DNA of 64,000 bases from Glandiceps talaboti. Lineage: Eukaryota; Hemichordata; Enteropneusta; Spengelidae. A program made the translations under genes and the position numbers. The notes under the pieces were generated by a model. It ran no database searches. It was not told the DNA's origin and was given only the letters and a program-made list of their open reading frames with translations. The stretch covers positions 861,501 to 925,500 of the forward strand of contig NC_135564.1 in assembly GCF_964340395.1 (NCBI RefSeq). Direction: 5' to 3'. Position 1 is the stretch's first letter. Each line of letters begins with the position of its first letter. This document shows positions 9,691 to 20,378 of the stretch, piece after piece.

Positions 9691-10160
9691 TGTAAACAAA
9701 ACTAACTGAGCCTGAGCTCCCTGTGGTATAAGTGAAAGTACAGCAGAAAACACTGCAAGCACAAGTGAAAATACCCTCTGTACATCATGCAGCATGGGGT
9801 TATTTTATTATTACATGTTGAAAGGAACAACAAATATCCATGAAAGGGATACTTTGCGATAACATGCTCTCATTTACAAAGAATGCCTTCATTTGCATAT
9901 CATTTGCATGCAGGTATACAATAATGTTTTCATTTACAGTGAAAATACTACTATAGTATGTACATTCACCAGTGGAAGTAATCACTGGTATATATTCAAT
10001 ATAAAGTTTGATTTCCTTGAAATGGGGAATAGAGTACGGAGATCTTGAAATAATTTCAAGATATATATTTCATCAAATTTCTAAACTTCCTCAATGTATT
10101 GGCAAAATTCTTGAACCCAAACACAATGATAACACAATGTACATCAGGTGAACCCTTAAT

Positions 10161-10876
10161 ACATGTCATGACCTTCCTACATGCCATGGCTTTGACCTTC
10201 CTACATGCCATGGCTTTGACCTTCCTACATGCCATGGCTTTGACCTTCCTACATGCCATGGCTTTGACCTTCCTACATGCCATGGCTTTGACCTTCCTAC
10301 ATGCCATGGCTTTGACCTTCATTACATGCCATGACTTTGACCTTCATTACATGCCATGACCTAAATACCTGTCATGACTTTGACCTTCATACATTCCATG
10401 ACCTTCATACATGCCATGAAATTCATACACGCCATGACCTTCACACATTCCATGACCTTCACGCATTCCATGACATTCATACATTCCATGACCTTCACGC
10501 ATTCCATGACATTCATACATGCCATGACCTTCACGCATTCCATGACATTCATACATGCCATGACCTTCACGCATTCCATGACATTCATACATGCCATGAC
10601 CTTCACGCATTCCATGACATTCATACATGCCATGACCTTCACGCATTCCATGACATTCATACATGCCATGACCTTCACGCATTCCATGACATTCATACAT
10701 GCCATGACCTTCATGCATTCCATGACCTTCATACATGCCATGACCTTCACGCATTCCATGACATTCATACATGCCATGACCTTCACGCATTCCATGACAT
10801 TCATACATGCCATGACCTTCACGCATTCCATGACATTCATACATGCCATGACTTTGACCTTCATACATGCTATAAC
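10161..10876. repeat. Compound 24-bp and 36-bp (2 x 18) minisatellite
   Basis: First block: about seven 24-bp units with TACATGCCATGGCTTTGACC. Second block (from about 10376): 36-bp units made of two 18-bp halves, CATGACCTTCACGCATTC and CATGACATTCATACATGC. Because 18, 24 and 36 are multiples of three, several frames on both strands stay open for 170-200 codons. This is a period effect, not coding. Lies between pirin B and pirin A. Confidence 0.92.
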
Positions 10877-10899
10877 CTTCATACTTCCTTTGATCTGCT

Positions 10900-11773
10900 G
10901 AGAAGACAAACCAATTTTCAAGAAAAAATCAGACATGTATTTTAATCTCATATTTTAATTTATTATTACAAAATATGACATGTAGATATTAAAATGTGCA
11001 ATAAATAAATATAGACAAAATTCATTTCTGAATCATCCTAAGAGAATAAACCCAGCATGGTCTTCATTACAATTCAGTTATTTCTGAAGATATTTATGTT
11101 TTATGTAAATGTTGCCATGACAGTACAGATTAAATTTAAAAGTGTATTTATTGAGAAATAGAAATGTACCTTATACAGACTAAAATGCATGACGGATTCT
11201 TTGCATTAGCAGTTCAAGTGCAACTTTCCCGACTTGGTGAGCCAGCAAGTCGAGTGTCATAAAAATTGTTTGCATCTCTAAAGCTATTTGCAATGTCACT
11301 GATAATGGGTCAGTAAAACCATAGACCCTCCAAGTCTATGGTAAAACTGATAACAACTGATATGACATTAGGGGCTTCACACTTAGATATTGAGCTTAGC
11401 TTTGCCTGATGTGTTATGTAATAGTGCTTTATCACATTTGTAAATATTGCCAACAAACATAATTCAGTGATAAGAAAGATAAGAAACCCCACTTCCTTAG
11501 CTAATGGCTTGATTCTGTAATGTCTATATTGGACAAATCTAGCAACCAGCCTAAATTAGACTCTAAGAATAATCTAAAGTATTTATAACACAGCTTGGTT
11601 CCTCTATACCAATCTTAAAAGGCCCACTTTGAAAAAAAAAAGGATTAAACATTACGAGTGAAAAACTGTTGTCTGACAAAGTTATACAAAAAGTTGGTCC
11701 AGAAAAAAATAATAACAATATCAAGCATACATAAAAGCCAACTTTGGTCATTTTTTGTAAATATCATAACAAT
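10900..11773. other. Spacer / 3' flank of pirin B
   Basis: AT-rich sequence with no supportable exon. Contains a hairpin at 11319-11341 (CCATAGAC ... GTCTATGG around CCTCCAA) related to the perfect palindrome at 31233-31258, and a candidate minus-strand poly(A) signal at 11147-11152. Confidence 0.5.
11614..11718 (-). mobile_element. TTAA-flanked MITE-like element, partial copy
   Basis: Starts TTAAAAGGCCCACTTTG and includes GTTGTCTGACAAAGTTATAC and AAAAAGTTGGTCCAG, then loses similarity. It is the opposite-end half of the element seen in full at 46215-46380. Confidence 0.6.
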
Positions 11774-11890
11774 TTAATTATTCCAAGTTCCAGTCTCTTT
11801 TTGTTTCTGTTTGGAAGCCTCTGTCTGTGCATATCTCTTCTCTCTTCCTGTAATTCTTCCCATCCGACCTGACTGATAATCTAGGATTGC
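11774..11890 (-). CDS. Pirin B exon 8 (C-terminus)
   Basis: Acceptor TTTACAG, 38 codons, TAA. Starts [13 protein letters not shown], closer to human AILDF than copy A is. Same basic/Gln-rich tail. Confidence 0.88.
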   Translation of the reverse strand, partial: AILDYQSGRMGRITGREKRYAQTEASKQKQKETGTWNN

Positions 11891-14800
11891 CTGTAAATAG
11901 AAATGACAGCAGTGAAATGACAGCAGTGAAATGACAGCAGTGAAATGACAGCAGTGACATGACAGCAGTGAAATGACAGCAGTGAAATGACAGCAGTGAA
12001 ATGATAGCAGTGAAATGACAGCAGTGAAATGATGAGTCATTTATATAATATTTATTATACTGGGTATTAATTAAATTTCTCAGGCAATGTACTATTATTT
12101 CTTTTATAAATCAAATAAAATTTGGTATCTTTTCAATTTATTTTACAACCAACCAACCAACCAACCAATCAATCTAACACTTATTTATTTATCAGATGAC
12201 CATTTATGAGCTAGTCCCATTTATAAGCTCCTTTCATTCAGTGTTAATGCAGGAGGAAACTGGAGTAACCTGCATTGTACAGTAGAGTCAAACTGAACGA
12301 CACTCTTCTTACTTACAGCATGGTAAATTTAATCAAACCAAGCCGACACCTTGCGGGTTCGAACCCAGGCTGTACAGGTAAGAGGCATATGAGCTAATAG
12401 ATGCAAACATGCAGGTGCCAATGTTTTCATGTCTGCATGGTGGCAAGTTAAAGTTCATTACATTTAGACAAAGTGTAGCAAGAATCTGTATTACGTAATT
12501 TAATCTTGATGTCATAAAGTGTAGCATGTGTGGTTTCTGTGTGGTTGTAGCATATAGAGCCAGTGAACACTAACATGAAATGGGTTGTAAGAAATGACTA
12601 ATTGACAGGTATTACACCTGCATTGATATATCACACAGGACCGTGTAAAACTGGTTGTACAGATCTAATAGTAATTTAACATGAAAACACAGATATATGT
12701 ACCGTAATACTCGTAATTCATCAATTAATTGTACACCTACCTGTTCGATCTGTTCCTGTGTGTTCATCACAAATGGTCCATACCTTGCTACAGGTTCATT
12801 TAGTGGTACACCACCTAACAATAGTATGTGGCACACTGTAAAGTAATCAAACAAGTCCACTCAGTGGTTTGTTGTTTTGACAGCTCACTAGCCCACAGAC
12901 TTGGCTAGCTGGCATGCAGACATACAAGCTTGAGTTTTCTGGCAAAGAGGACAGACAGGCTGGATAGCCAAGTCTCTCAGCTAACAGCTCTAGTGTATGA
13001 AAGTTTCAGAACATACAAATAATTTGCTTGACAAAATCTAAATACTTGAATATCATTTTGCATAAATTTCCACAACGATGGCGTTCCATCCACTGTTTCC
13101 TTTCTCACGATTTTAATACTAAAGCTTGTCAGAGAGATGTCCCCCTTCTGTTGGCATTGCTAGTTGAAGACTAGGTGGCATGTGTTCCCCTTCAAAACTG
13201 GAACTTTTGTCAATTCTAACTTGAGTTTGGTGAATTGCATTTTGACAAGATTTGTATGACGAGTCTACTGAAATTGTAAGCTCTGGTGTTAAAAGTTGTG
13301 TTTGTATAGAATGTGTTGATATTCCAAAAAGTTTCCTCATTTAATTAAGTAGAATCTTCACACAGCTCTAACTATATTCAGAAGTACATATAACCTTTAA
13401 CCTCTGTCATGTTTGACCCATGACCCTTCACATACCTTGGTTGTCATCTGCTTGCATTGTAAACACAGATCCAGCTGTGAGTTCACCAATTTGACCCATT
13501 TTGGCCGGTTTCTTGTCATGACCAAGAAAGCCTGCTCCTCTCCATATATATGCAAATCCATTATAGGACTCTGGTACTTCCTGGGTAAAACTGGCACCAG
13601 GCTGGAGGCGAATATCTAGATACATTATTGGAGTTCTTGTCTCAATGTAGGCCTGGGTACCTGTATAGAATACCAATGGGATAATAGAAGTTTATCACTC
13701 GAAAAAAATGGAATACAATTTTAGTAAAGTACATTCTTAGCACTTGTCATATTTGAATGAAAGAATGGTAGATACGTAATTCTTAAGTCACACTTTAGGG
13801 AGTTTCTTCAACTTCAAGTCTTTTATAAATACTTAGAGTAAATGTAACATAGTGTGTATTTGTTACATATCTGTATCTCTGTATCGTTCTTTCAAGTTTT
13901 CTTTCAAGTTTTCTGTTTTTCAAAGAGAGTGGGCAGACACATTTATAGCTCAGACATAGTGATCTGAGCTTATAGTGAGTCTCTAATCCATGGTGTCTCT
14001 ACTAACATTTCAGAAAGAGTTTGTGTGTCTCTACACCAAGTATGAATTTTATCGATGACTTAGAAGGCTTCACCTGTACAAAACAAAGTGATATATTTGA
14101 TAACTTTTATTGGTGACTTAAAAGGGCTCACCTGTACAAAACAAAGTGATATATTTGATAACTTTTATTGGTGACTTAAAAGGGCTCACCTGTACAAAAC
14201 AAAGTGATTTACTAAGTGACTTTTATTGATGACTTAGAGGGGATCTCCTGAGTGACTTTTATTGAAGACTTTGAGGAGCTCTCCTGAGTGACTTTTATTG
14301 AAGACTTTGAGCTCTCCTAGTGACTTTTATTGATGACTTAGAGGGCCTCTCCTGAGTGACTTTTATTGATGACTTTGAGCTCTCCTGAGTGACTTTTATT
14401 GATGACTTTGAGGAGCTCATCTGAGTGACTTTTATTGATGACATAGAGGGGCTCTCCCGAGTGACTTTTATTGAAGACTTTGAGGAGCTCTCCTAGTGAC
14501 TTTTATTGATGACTTAGAGGGGCTCTCCCGAGTGACTTTTATTGATGACTTAGAGGGGCTCTCCTCAGTGACTTTTATTGAAGACTTTGAGGAGCTCTCC
14601 TAGTGACTTTTATTGATGACTTAGAGGGCCTCTCCTGAGTGACTTTTATTGATGACTTTGAGCTCTCCTGAGTGACTTTTATTGATGACTTTGAGGGGCT
14701 CATCTGAGTGACTTTTATTGATGACATAGAGGGGCTCTCCTAGTGACTTTTATTGAAGACTTTGAGCTCTCCTAGTGACTTTTATTGATGACTTAGAGGG

Positions 14801-17800
14801 CCTCTCTTGAGTGACTTTTATTGAGACTTTGCGAGGTTCTTGTTTATTTCCAACATTGTCAATGAGCTACCAGGTTGATGAATCACAGAGACTTGAATAC
14901 TTCATTTGAGACAGAAGCAAATAATTTTGTGAAAGTAAACCTACTTGAGGTCGATTTTGATTTACTTTTGTATTTGTGGTTTGTGGTCTTTGACTACAAT
15001 AATGAGAATACTAGTATCACAATAAGCAAATCATACCTAATGACTTTCCAGCAATAACTTTTACTTCAACTTTTCCATCTGGTGTTTGTACAACTGGGAT
15101 CTTCTCAGGGGGTGTGTCCTGATAGCGAGGTGCAATAAATTTGTCCTGAATAAAAATATGTTTTAATATTAATGACAAAATGATAAATATTACTTATTGT
15201 GAAAAAGACTCAAAGATAGGCAACCTAACAAACTTTATGACAAACCAGACATGTTATGTGACAATGTTCTACTACCAGCATATACCGTAGATGATCTAGC
15301 CTGGACTCCATGTGAATGAGGGTTTTAAATTCATAGATGTGGAAATATAAATCAAAGCCTGGATTCTAGGCTATAGCTGATCAAATTCAACATCCTTACA
15401 CTTCTATGATATTATATACAGGTCTTCAATGTAGATCTGGTCGACAGAGGGCACTCTACATAGATGACTGATACTTACTACTGCAGGTAAATTGACCCAT
15501 AGTTGAAAGCCTTCTGAAAGGCCTCCATTTTTGATGATATCATCAGATGGCATTTCACTGTGTACAACACCACTGCCTGCTGTCATCCATTGCACCCATC
15601 CAGCTCGTAAAACTCCTATAAGAGAGAAATAAATGTCAACTGACAGTGACACTCAACAGGACATCTTAGTTTCATGGAAATCAACAGTGACCTTATTCAG
15701 AAGAAAACAGGGATACTTCCTTGACTAATTTGCCAGTGTAACTGATAACACTACAAATTACACCATTATATACAGAATCTGGTTCTATGTTTTATTACAA
15801 CACACACGTAAACCTAGTGTCAACCAGACTGTGTGAAATTAACGTAAAATGACTGTTGGTCATATTAAAGGGTGGACAGGGTAGCAACAGCTGTTGGTCA
15901 TTATGACAAATTGTTGGGCTTTACTTAACACAGTTTATGATAATGCAGTTTGCCAATCATAGAATGGAACTTAGAGATGCCATATAATAATAATAGCAGA
16001 CATTTACAAAGCCTATCCATATGATCATAGCACTGTACAATTACTACCCCTGGCACAGACCTATATTGGCACAAATGTTGTATGCAGTAACTTCCTCAAC
16101 TCCCGGGGGAATATACAATCCATTGCAGCCTCTGTAAAGTGTAAGCACACATGATTAAAGCCTTCACATTACAACCTCTATCCTACCAGGTCCCCAATTA
16201 TACAGTTGGGTTGACTGAGGCACTATCGAGGTTCAAATCTTGCCGAAGGACTTTAGCCACTCAGAAACAAACAGCAGCAGCTAGGCTCATACCTGCAACC
16301 ATAGAAAATATTGTCTATGCTGCAACCTGTTGATTCTAAGCTGGCCACTCTAACCATTCCACCATCATGGGTCTCTATGCTTACCTTCATTACCAACAGA
16401 GTCTTTATGATGAGCACCACCATTTATCAGGTATGTTACAGTCTCAAAACCACGATGTGGGTGATCTGGAGCACCAAGTGCTTCTCCTGGTTTGTGAACA
16501 GTTGGACCTGTTGACATGATAAATATTATTATATTACAACCACTCTGAGTTTTCACTCAACTCTTACTGTTAAAGGGCAGCCCTTAAGTTCATTCTATGT
16601 TTTTTATGTTACAACTCTTCGTGTTAAAGGGCAACCCTTAAGTTCATTCTATGTTTTCTATGTTACAACTCTTAGTGTTAAAGGGCAACCCTTAAGTTCA
16701 TTCTATGTTTTTTATGTTACAACTCTTAGTGTTAAAGGGCAACCCTTAAGTTCATTCTATGTTTTCTATGTTACAACTCTTCGTGTTAAAGGGCAGCCTA
16801 ATAAGTTCATTCTATGTTTTCTATGTTACAACTCTTAGTGTTAAAGGGCAGTCCTTAAAGTTCATTCTATGTTTTCTATGTTTCTCATACAGTACAGTAC
16901 AGTACAGTACAGTATATTTTATTTGACATGAAATAATGTAAAAAATACATTATCTAGAGTCAAAAACAACATACAGAAACAACAAAAACAAAAATAATTG
17001 ATAATTATTAATATTATGCAAAGATGTATACCCCACCCACCCATCCCCACCCCCAACCCCACAACCATCAACATCACCCTGCCTTCTTCTAAGACATTCC
17101 ATCATATGACATATTCATAAATCAATGATAACAATCAGTTACAGTTTTTAATACTATACAGAATTTAATATCAAATATGTAAATATGTAAATATGTAAAT
17201 ATATGAGCTGAGAGGCATGATGTAGACTTATTGGAATGCACTAACCAAAATGATCCAACATTAAGAAAGGATCCACCATTGACAATCTTCCACCAATTGG
17301 TCTCCGTATCAAAAATCCTCCTCCTTCTCTCTGTTCACGTGCTGTTATGATTTCTTTCACTGATCGTTCCATGGTTTCTATGGCAACACTATACCACTGT
17401 TTTGGTTGACAAAATTGACTGAAGTTCTTATCTTGTACACTCCTTGATGTTATGATGTAACTCCCGTATATTAAGATGAATACTGAAATCAAACAAAACT
17501 AATTTACGCTGAATGACATTGATCTTATTTTTATACAAAATATACAAGAAAGCAAAAAATATCTTTGATATTACTATCAAATCCGTAAATCAAACAAAAC
17601 TAATCTACATTGCATTTAATCATTTTAATAATCCAAGTGTCTACATTTCTTAATTTACTCCAAAATATACAAGAAAGCAGAAAATGTATATGATGCTATA
17701 AACTGTAACCATGGTAACTGTTGAACATTATTAGTTTGTTTCATTGTTGGTTTAAAGCTACACTGGCTGCAACTAACATTTTCTTTAAAAATATTTTTTT

Positions 17801-18658
17801 TTAGATATAATGACTTATAATATTGTACACCCTGAACAGTATCAAATCACCTTGTGGTATAACAATTTGTGTAGCTCTACATAGTATGGTCACAGATAAA
17901 TCCGATTAAACTGATTTTGGGTCTGCGTCCATCCAGTGACACCCCCCCCCCCCCCTCTCCCATGCAATAATAATTTCAACTTGTTACTGTACTACATACT
18001 GTAATATGCTTACAATCAACAACTAATTGACATACATAGTAAAATGTCTAATCATTGGTATTTTAATAATTTCCTGCGAACATATTGTGGATTGTGTTAC
18101 CAAAAAAAACCCACTCCAGCTACAATTAGTGTAGGTTTAAAAGATTTCTAGTAATCTACAGGACTGGTGTATAATGACAAAATCTGAGTCAAAGTCTATT
18201 GTCTCTTGCAAAGATTAATCAAAATAAACAAAACGTGTTATCAACACCGACTTTTATCATGTACTCTATGATTACAATATGTTCAAAATAAACTGCTTAT
18301 ATTAACATCATGATTAAAAAAATATACTGATTAATTTTGTAAAGTTTTCTCAAAAATGTAAAAGAAAATACAGTTTGCGTAAAACTAATTTGAAGATAAA
18401 TTTCCTACGTCACATAACTTGCAGTGGATAATTGAATATGTGATGTATATACCGATAGCTTGTTACAGCAGTATACTATATCCAGATGTTATTAAAGTGT
18501 TACAATCATTCATTCAATCTTTTATACCCTACATTAGCATCCAGACTACGGTATACTATACCCAGAATGTTAAAATGTGTATAGCTTGTTACAAAAGTAT
18601 ACTATATCCAGATGTTACATAGGAAAGACTTACCAGTAATCTTTGTATACAAACTCAT
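11774..18658 (-). CDS. Pirin, tandem copy B (eight coding exons, 355 aa)
   Basis: Duplicate of the downstream pirin gene. Exons: 18634-18658, 17246-17482, 16385-16507, 15479-15615, 15037-15145, 13436-13660, 12741-12835, 11774-11890. Every exon has the same length and phase as in copy A, and all signatures are kept, including [12 protein letters not shown] and [14 protein letters not shown]. Differences from A are mostly scattered substitutions (for example DHFG for DHIG, TWNN for TWKD at the end). The N-terminal hydrophobic stretch ([11 protein letters not shown]) varies more than the following linker, as signal sequences often do. One donor (intron 2) is GTTAGT rather than GTAATG. Introns differ in repeats and inserted elements, so the duplication is not very recent. 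No frameshift or stop is seen, so both copies look functional. Confidence 0.92.
11901..12031. repeat. 14-bp minisatellite
   Basis: About nine units of GACAGCAGTGAAAT immediately inside intron 7, beginning about 10 bp from the exon 8 acceptor. Expansion has stopped just short of the splice site. Confidence 0.9.
12741..12835 (-). CDS. Pirin B exon 7
   Basis: 95 nt with donor GTAGGT. Encodes [19 protein letters not shown], identical to copy A across that stretch. Confidence 0.92.
13119..13340 (-). other. Unexplained open frame in pirin B intron 6
   Basis: Uninterrupted 73-codon frame with balanced composition ([18 protein letters not shown] near the start), closed by TAG, stop in frame just upstream of ATG. 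It has no strong splice acceptor that I can assign and I recognise no family. It could be a decayed mobile-element fragment, an unannotated exon or chance. Confidence 0.2.
13436..13660 (-). CDS. Pirin B exon 6
   Basis: 225 nt between TATACAG and GTATGT. Encodes [19 protein letters not shown] through TMQADDNQG. Only a few residues differ from copy A. Confidence 0.93.
14045..14840. repeat. About 35-bp minisatellite in pirin B intron 5
   Basis: Roughly 20 variable units (about 29-37 bp) with the constant word GTGACTTTTATTGATGACTT followed by AGAGGGGCTCTCCT variants. Higher-order pattern: blocks of several units are themselves repeated. Confidence 0.88.
15037..15145 (-). CDS. Pirin B exon 5
   Basis: 109 nt between TATTCAG and GTATGA. 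Encodes [19 protein letters not shown] and the inter-cupin strand. Confidence 0.92.
15479..15615 (-). CDS. Pirin B exon 4 (third and fourth metal ligands)
   Basis: 137 nt between CTTATAG and GTAAGT. Carries [17 protein letters not shown] and [10 protein letters not shown]. Ligand His and Glu conserved. Confidence 0.93.
15984..16362 (-). mobile_element. tRNA-derived SINE-like element, copy 1
   Basis: Read on the minus strand: a tRNA-like head (GGTGGAATGGTTAGAGTGG, near 16344-16362), a body with CTAAAGTCCTTCGGCAAG and AACCTGGTAGGATAG-type blocks, and a tail of (TAT)n at about 15985. Related copies at 37750-38110 and 45590-45830 share the body and, in one, an (AAT)n tail. No RNA polymerase III promoter was tested. 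Confidence 0.6.
16385..16507 (-). CDS. Pirin B exon 3 (first two metal ligands)
   Basis: 123 nt between GTCAACAG and GTAAGC. Encodes [19 protein letters not shown], with both metal-binding histidines. Confidence 0.94.
16557..16885. repeat. 54-bp minisatellite, about six copies
   Basis: Units with GTTAAAGGGCAACCCTTAAG, period 54 (ACAACTC at 16611, 16665 and 16719), in pirin B intron 2. Each unit contains the self-complementary AGGGCAACCCTT. Confidence 0.88.
16890..16990. repeat. (ACAGT)n followed by AT-rich tail
   Basis: Four to five ACAGT pentamers followed by ATATTTTATTTGACATG. A microsatellite next to TTTATT-type sequence is typical of the 3' end of a truncated retroelement lying on the minus strand, but no coding part remains. 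Confidence 0.4.
17246..17482 (-). CDS. Pirin B exon 2
   Basis: 237 nt between GATTTCAG and GTTAGT. Finishes the hydrophobic stretch and the linker, then the conserved core start ([11 protein letters not shown]) and [11 protein letters not shown]. Confidence 0.9.
18634..18658 (-). CDS. Pirin B exon 1 (start codon)
   Basis: Identical in sequence to exon 1 of copy A (MSLYTKIT), donor GTAAGT, ATG at 18656-18658. Confidence 0.75.
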
Positions 18659-18760
18659 ACCAGCTATACAGGAAGTACACACACTGTTTTCCCTTACTCA
18701 TGTCATGCCCTGTTTTACATAAACAACAATATTGCAGGGGGTGCCACACCCAAGATCCAA
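18659..18760 (-). promoter_or_regulatory. Conserved 5' flank of pirin B
   Basis: Matches 9193-9308 almost base for base (for example GGGCATGACATGAGTAAGG on the minus strand) and then diverges. This marks the upstream edge of the duplicated segment and probably contains the 5'UTR or core promoter. Confidence 0.45.
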
Positions 18761-18769
18761 AAATTCACA

Positions 18770-19930
18770 GTGGGCAAGAGCTGGTATATGGCATGCATGG
18801 TCCATACAATTGAACATATTATTACAGGCTCAACCCTGTATTCAAGACTACATTGTTACATCTTCTTTCTAGTGGGACATAAATGTGCATTCTTCTAAAC
18901 TTTTGGTAAAAATATAAAATATTTAACTCAAATATGAAAGCAGTCAAAACACAGTATAGATCACATGACCCCTTCAGTGTGTGCTGTGACCTTTACACAT
19001 CCTTTGATTTGAAAAAATAAAAACATTTTGAAGACAAATATTGCACAATCTTTTAACCTTCAATCAGTATTTTCACTATTTGTAAAATGTCAATACAGCA
19101 TCTTAATGAAATGAATAAAATATGAAATAAATAAGAAATTAATTGATAAAAATATAAACAAACTTTGTACCTCTGAAGTTAAAGTTGCTTTGAAGATTTC
19201 TGTAGATGAAAGATTCTGTAAATTTTGTTAAAATTTAGTAGATGAATTTCATATTTTTGATTCTTTTTTCTCATTATACAAATGAAAGAGAGGCACTTTT
19301 TCTCCTTTTTCATCAAAATAATCTAAATTCACATTCTTTAAATGACAAGTAAATTCTTTTCATATTTTGACCTCAGACGATAAACTTCCTCTCGGAAAAT
19401 GTAAACAGTCCTTCAGCAGTTGGTTAAAGGATTGTATTCCCTCTATTTCTGTATATTATTTTTGTATGCTTTACCATGATTGCTATATTGCATGTTGTTA
19501 TGTAATAAAAATATGATCTGAAGTGTATTAACAATTCTGAGGAATGATACATTTATGAATGACCAAATTAAACACTAAAGATTATTATTTTCATCTTTTC
19601 TTTAAAAACGATATAACAAGTGATGACTGCATAGATTGCTTGACCTTTGACTTTTCAATTTTTCATTTCTGTTTACATGTAAATAAAGATAATGCTCTTT
19701 GTAATAGTGGTACGACTTTCCAAGAGCAGCGATATGTCTGAGTACTAGAAGTTTAACAACACTTTAGGGAAGGAATTCCTTGGTTTCAATGTTATAGTTC
19801 ATTCTATAGTTATACAGCTTTTCCTTAGAAAGACGATTCACAAATTTGAGTGTGAACAAGACCGACTACTCTATACTGTTTGCTGTGCGACAAGTTATTT
19901 CGAAATAAGATATTGACAAGGTGCTGACTC
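18770..19930. other. AT-rich spacer upstream of pirin B
   Basis: No exon that I can support on either strand. If the candidate first exon at 19933-20091 is real, this is the start of its first intron. Confidence 0.4.
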
Positions 19931-19932
19931 AC

Positions 19933-20091
19933 CTGCCTAAATTCATAATCAGCTGACCCACTTTTGTTCGTTTTCCCATACTTGTCGTCTGATGGCGCTA
20001 TAATGGTGGAAGATACCACTACATCATGGTGACTAGAGAGGATTGTCGCGTTTCTTTTGGATTTTTTCAAGAACAATTTTGATAAATTCAT
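19933..20091 (-). CDS. Candidate first exon of an unidentified gene
   Basis: ATG followed by 53 uninterrupted codons ending at a strong donor (CAG/GTGAGT at 19932), phase 0. Composition is coding-like: a basic start (MNLSKLFLKKSKRN) and a polar end (KSGSADYEFRQ). It starts 256 bp from the DAZAP2-like ATG on the other strand. I do not recognise the protein and found no continuation to the left before pirin B. It cannot join any pirin exon in frame, so it is either a separate gene or a leader exon whose open frame is incidental. Confidence 0.45.
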
Positions 20092-20347
20092 TTCTATTTC
20101 ATTTTTATAATGTATACAATATTGTGATTATAATGTCAATATTGAAATGAAAAACACAAATAAAAAAATAAATCTCGAATCACTATATGGTAACCCCCGG
20201 TAGAAAAATATATATTGCCAGTGACGTTAAGATTTTTCGACAACATTTATCACGTGACTATTAATTGACAAAGGACCGAACGAGATATATTCGTACGCAG
20301 GCTTATATTTGGCAGAAGTTTAACTAAAATCCAATTTAACAAGAATC
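20092..20347. promoter_or_regulatory. Probable bidirectional promoter
   Basis: 256 bp between the candidate minus-strand first exon and the DAZAP2-like start codon. Contains an E-box CACGTG at 20251-20256, a half-CRE TGACGTTA at 20222, and locally more CpG than the surrounding introns. No TATA box at a fitting distance for either gene is obvious. Confidence 0.45.
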
Positions 20348-20378
20348 ATGTCAGCGGGACACCCAGATGAAAAGAAAG
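20348..20378 (+). CDS. DAZAP2-like exon 1
   Basis: ATG and ten codons (MSAGHPDEKK) plus one base before donor GTAAGC. In phase with exon 2. Confidence 0.82.

Noticed and set aside
10347-10951. 170-200-codon frames on both strands (His/Asp/Thr-rich, Met/Cys/Glu-rich)
   Set aside because: They follow from 18/24/36-bp repeat periods being multiples of three; no splice sites or family match.
12345-12372. tRNA gene suggested by a GGGTTCGAACCC B-box
   Set aside because: No A-box, anticodon arm or acceptor stem at proper distance; the word is self-complementary. At most a SINE remnant.
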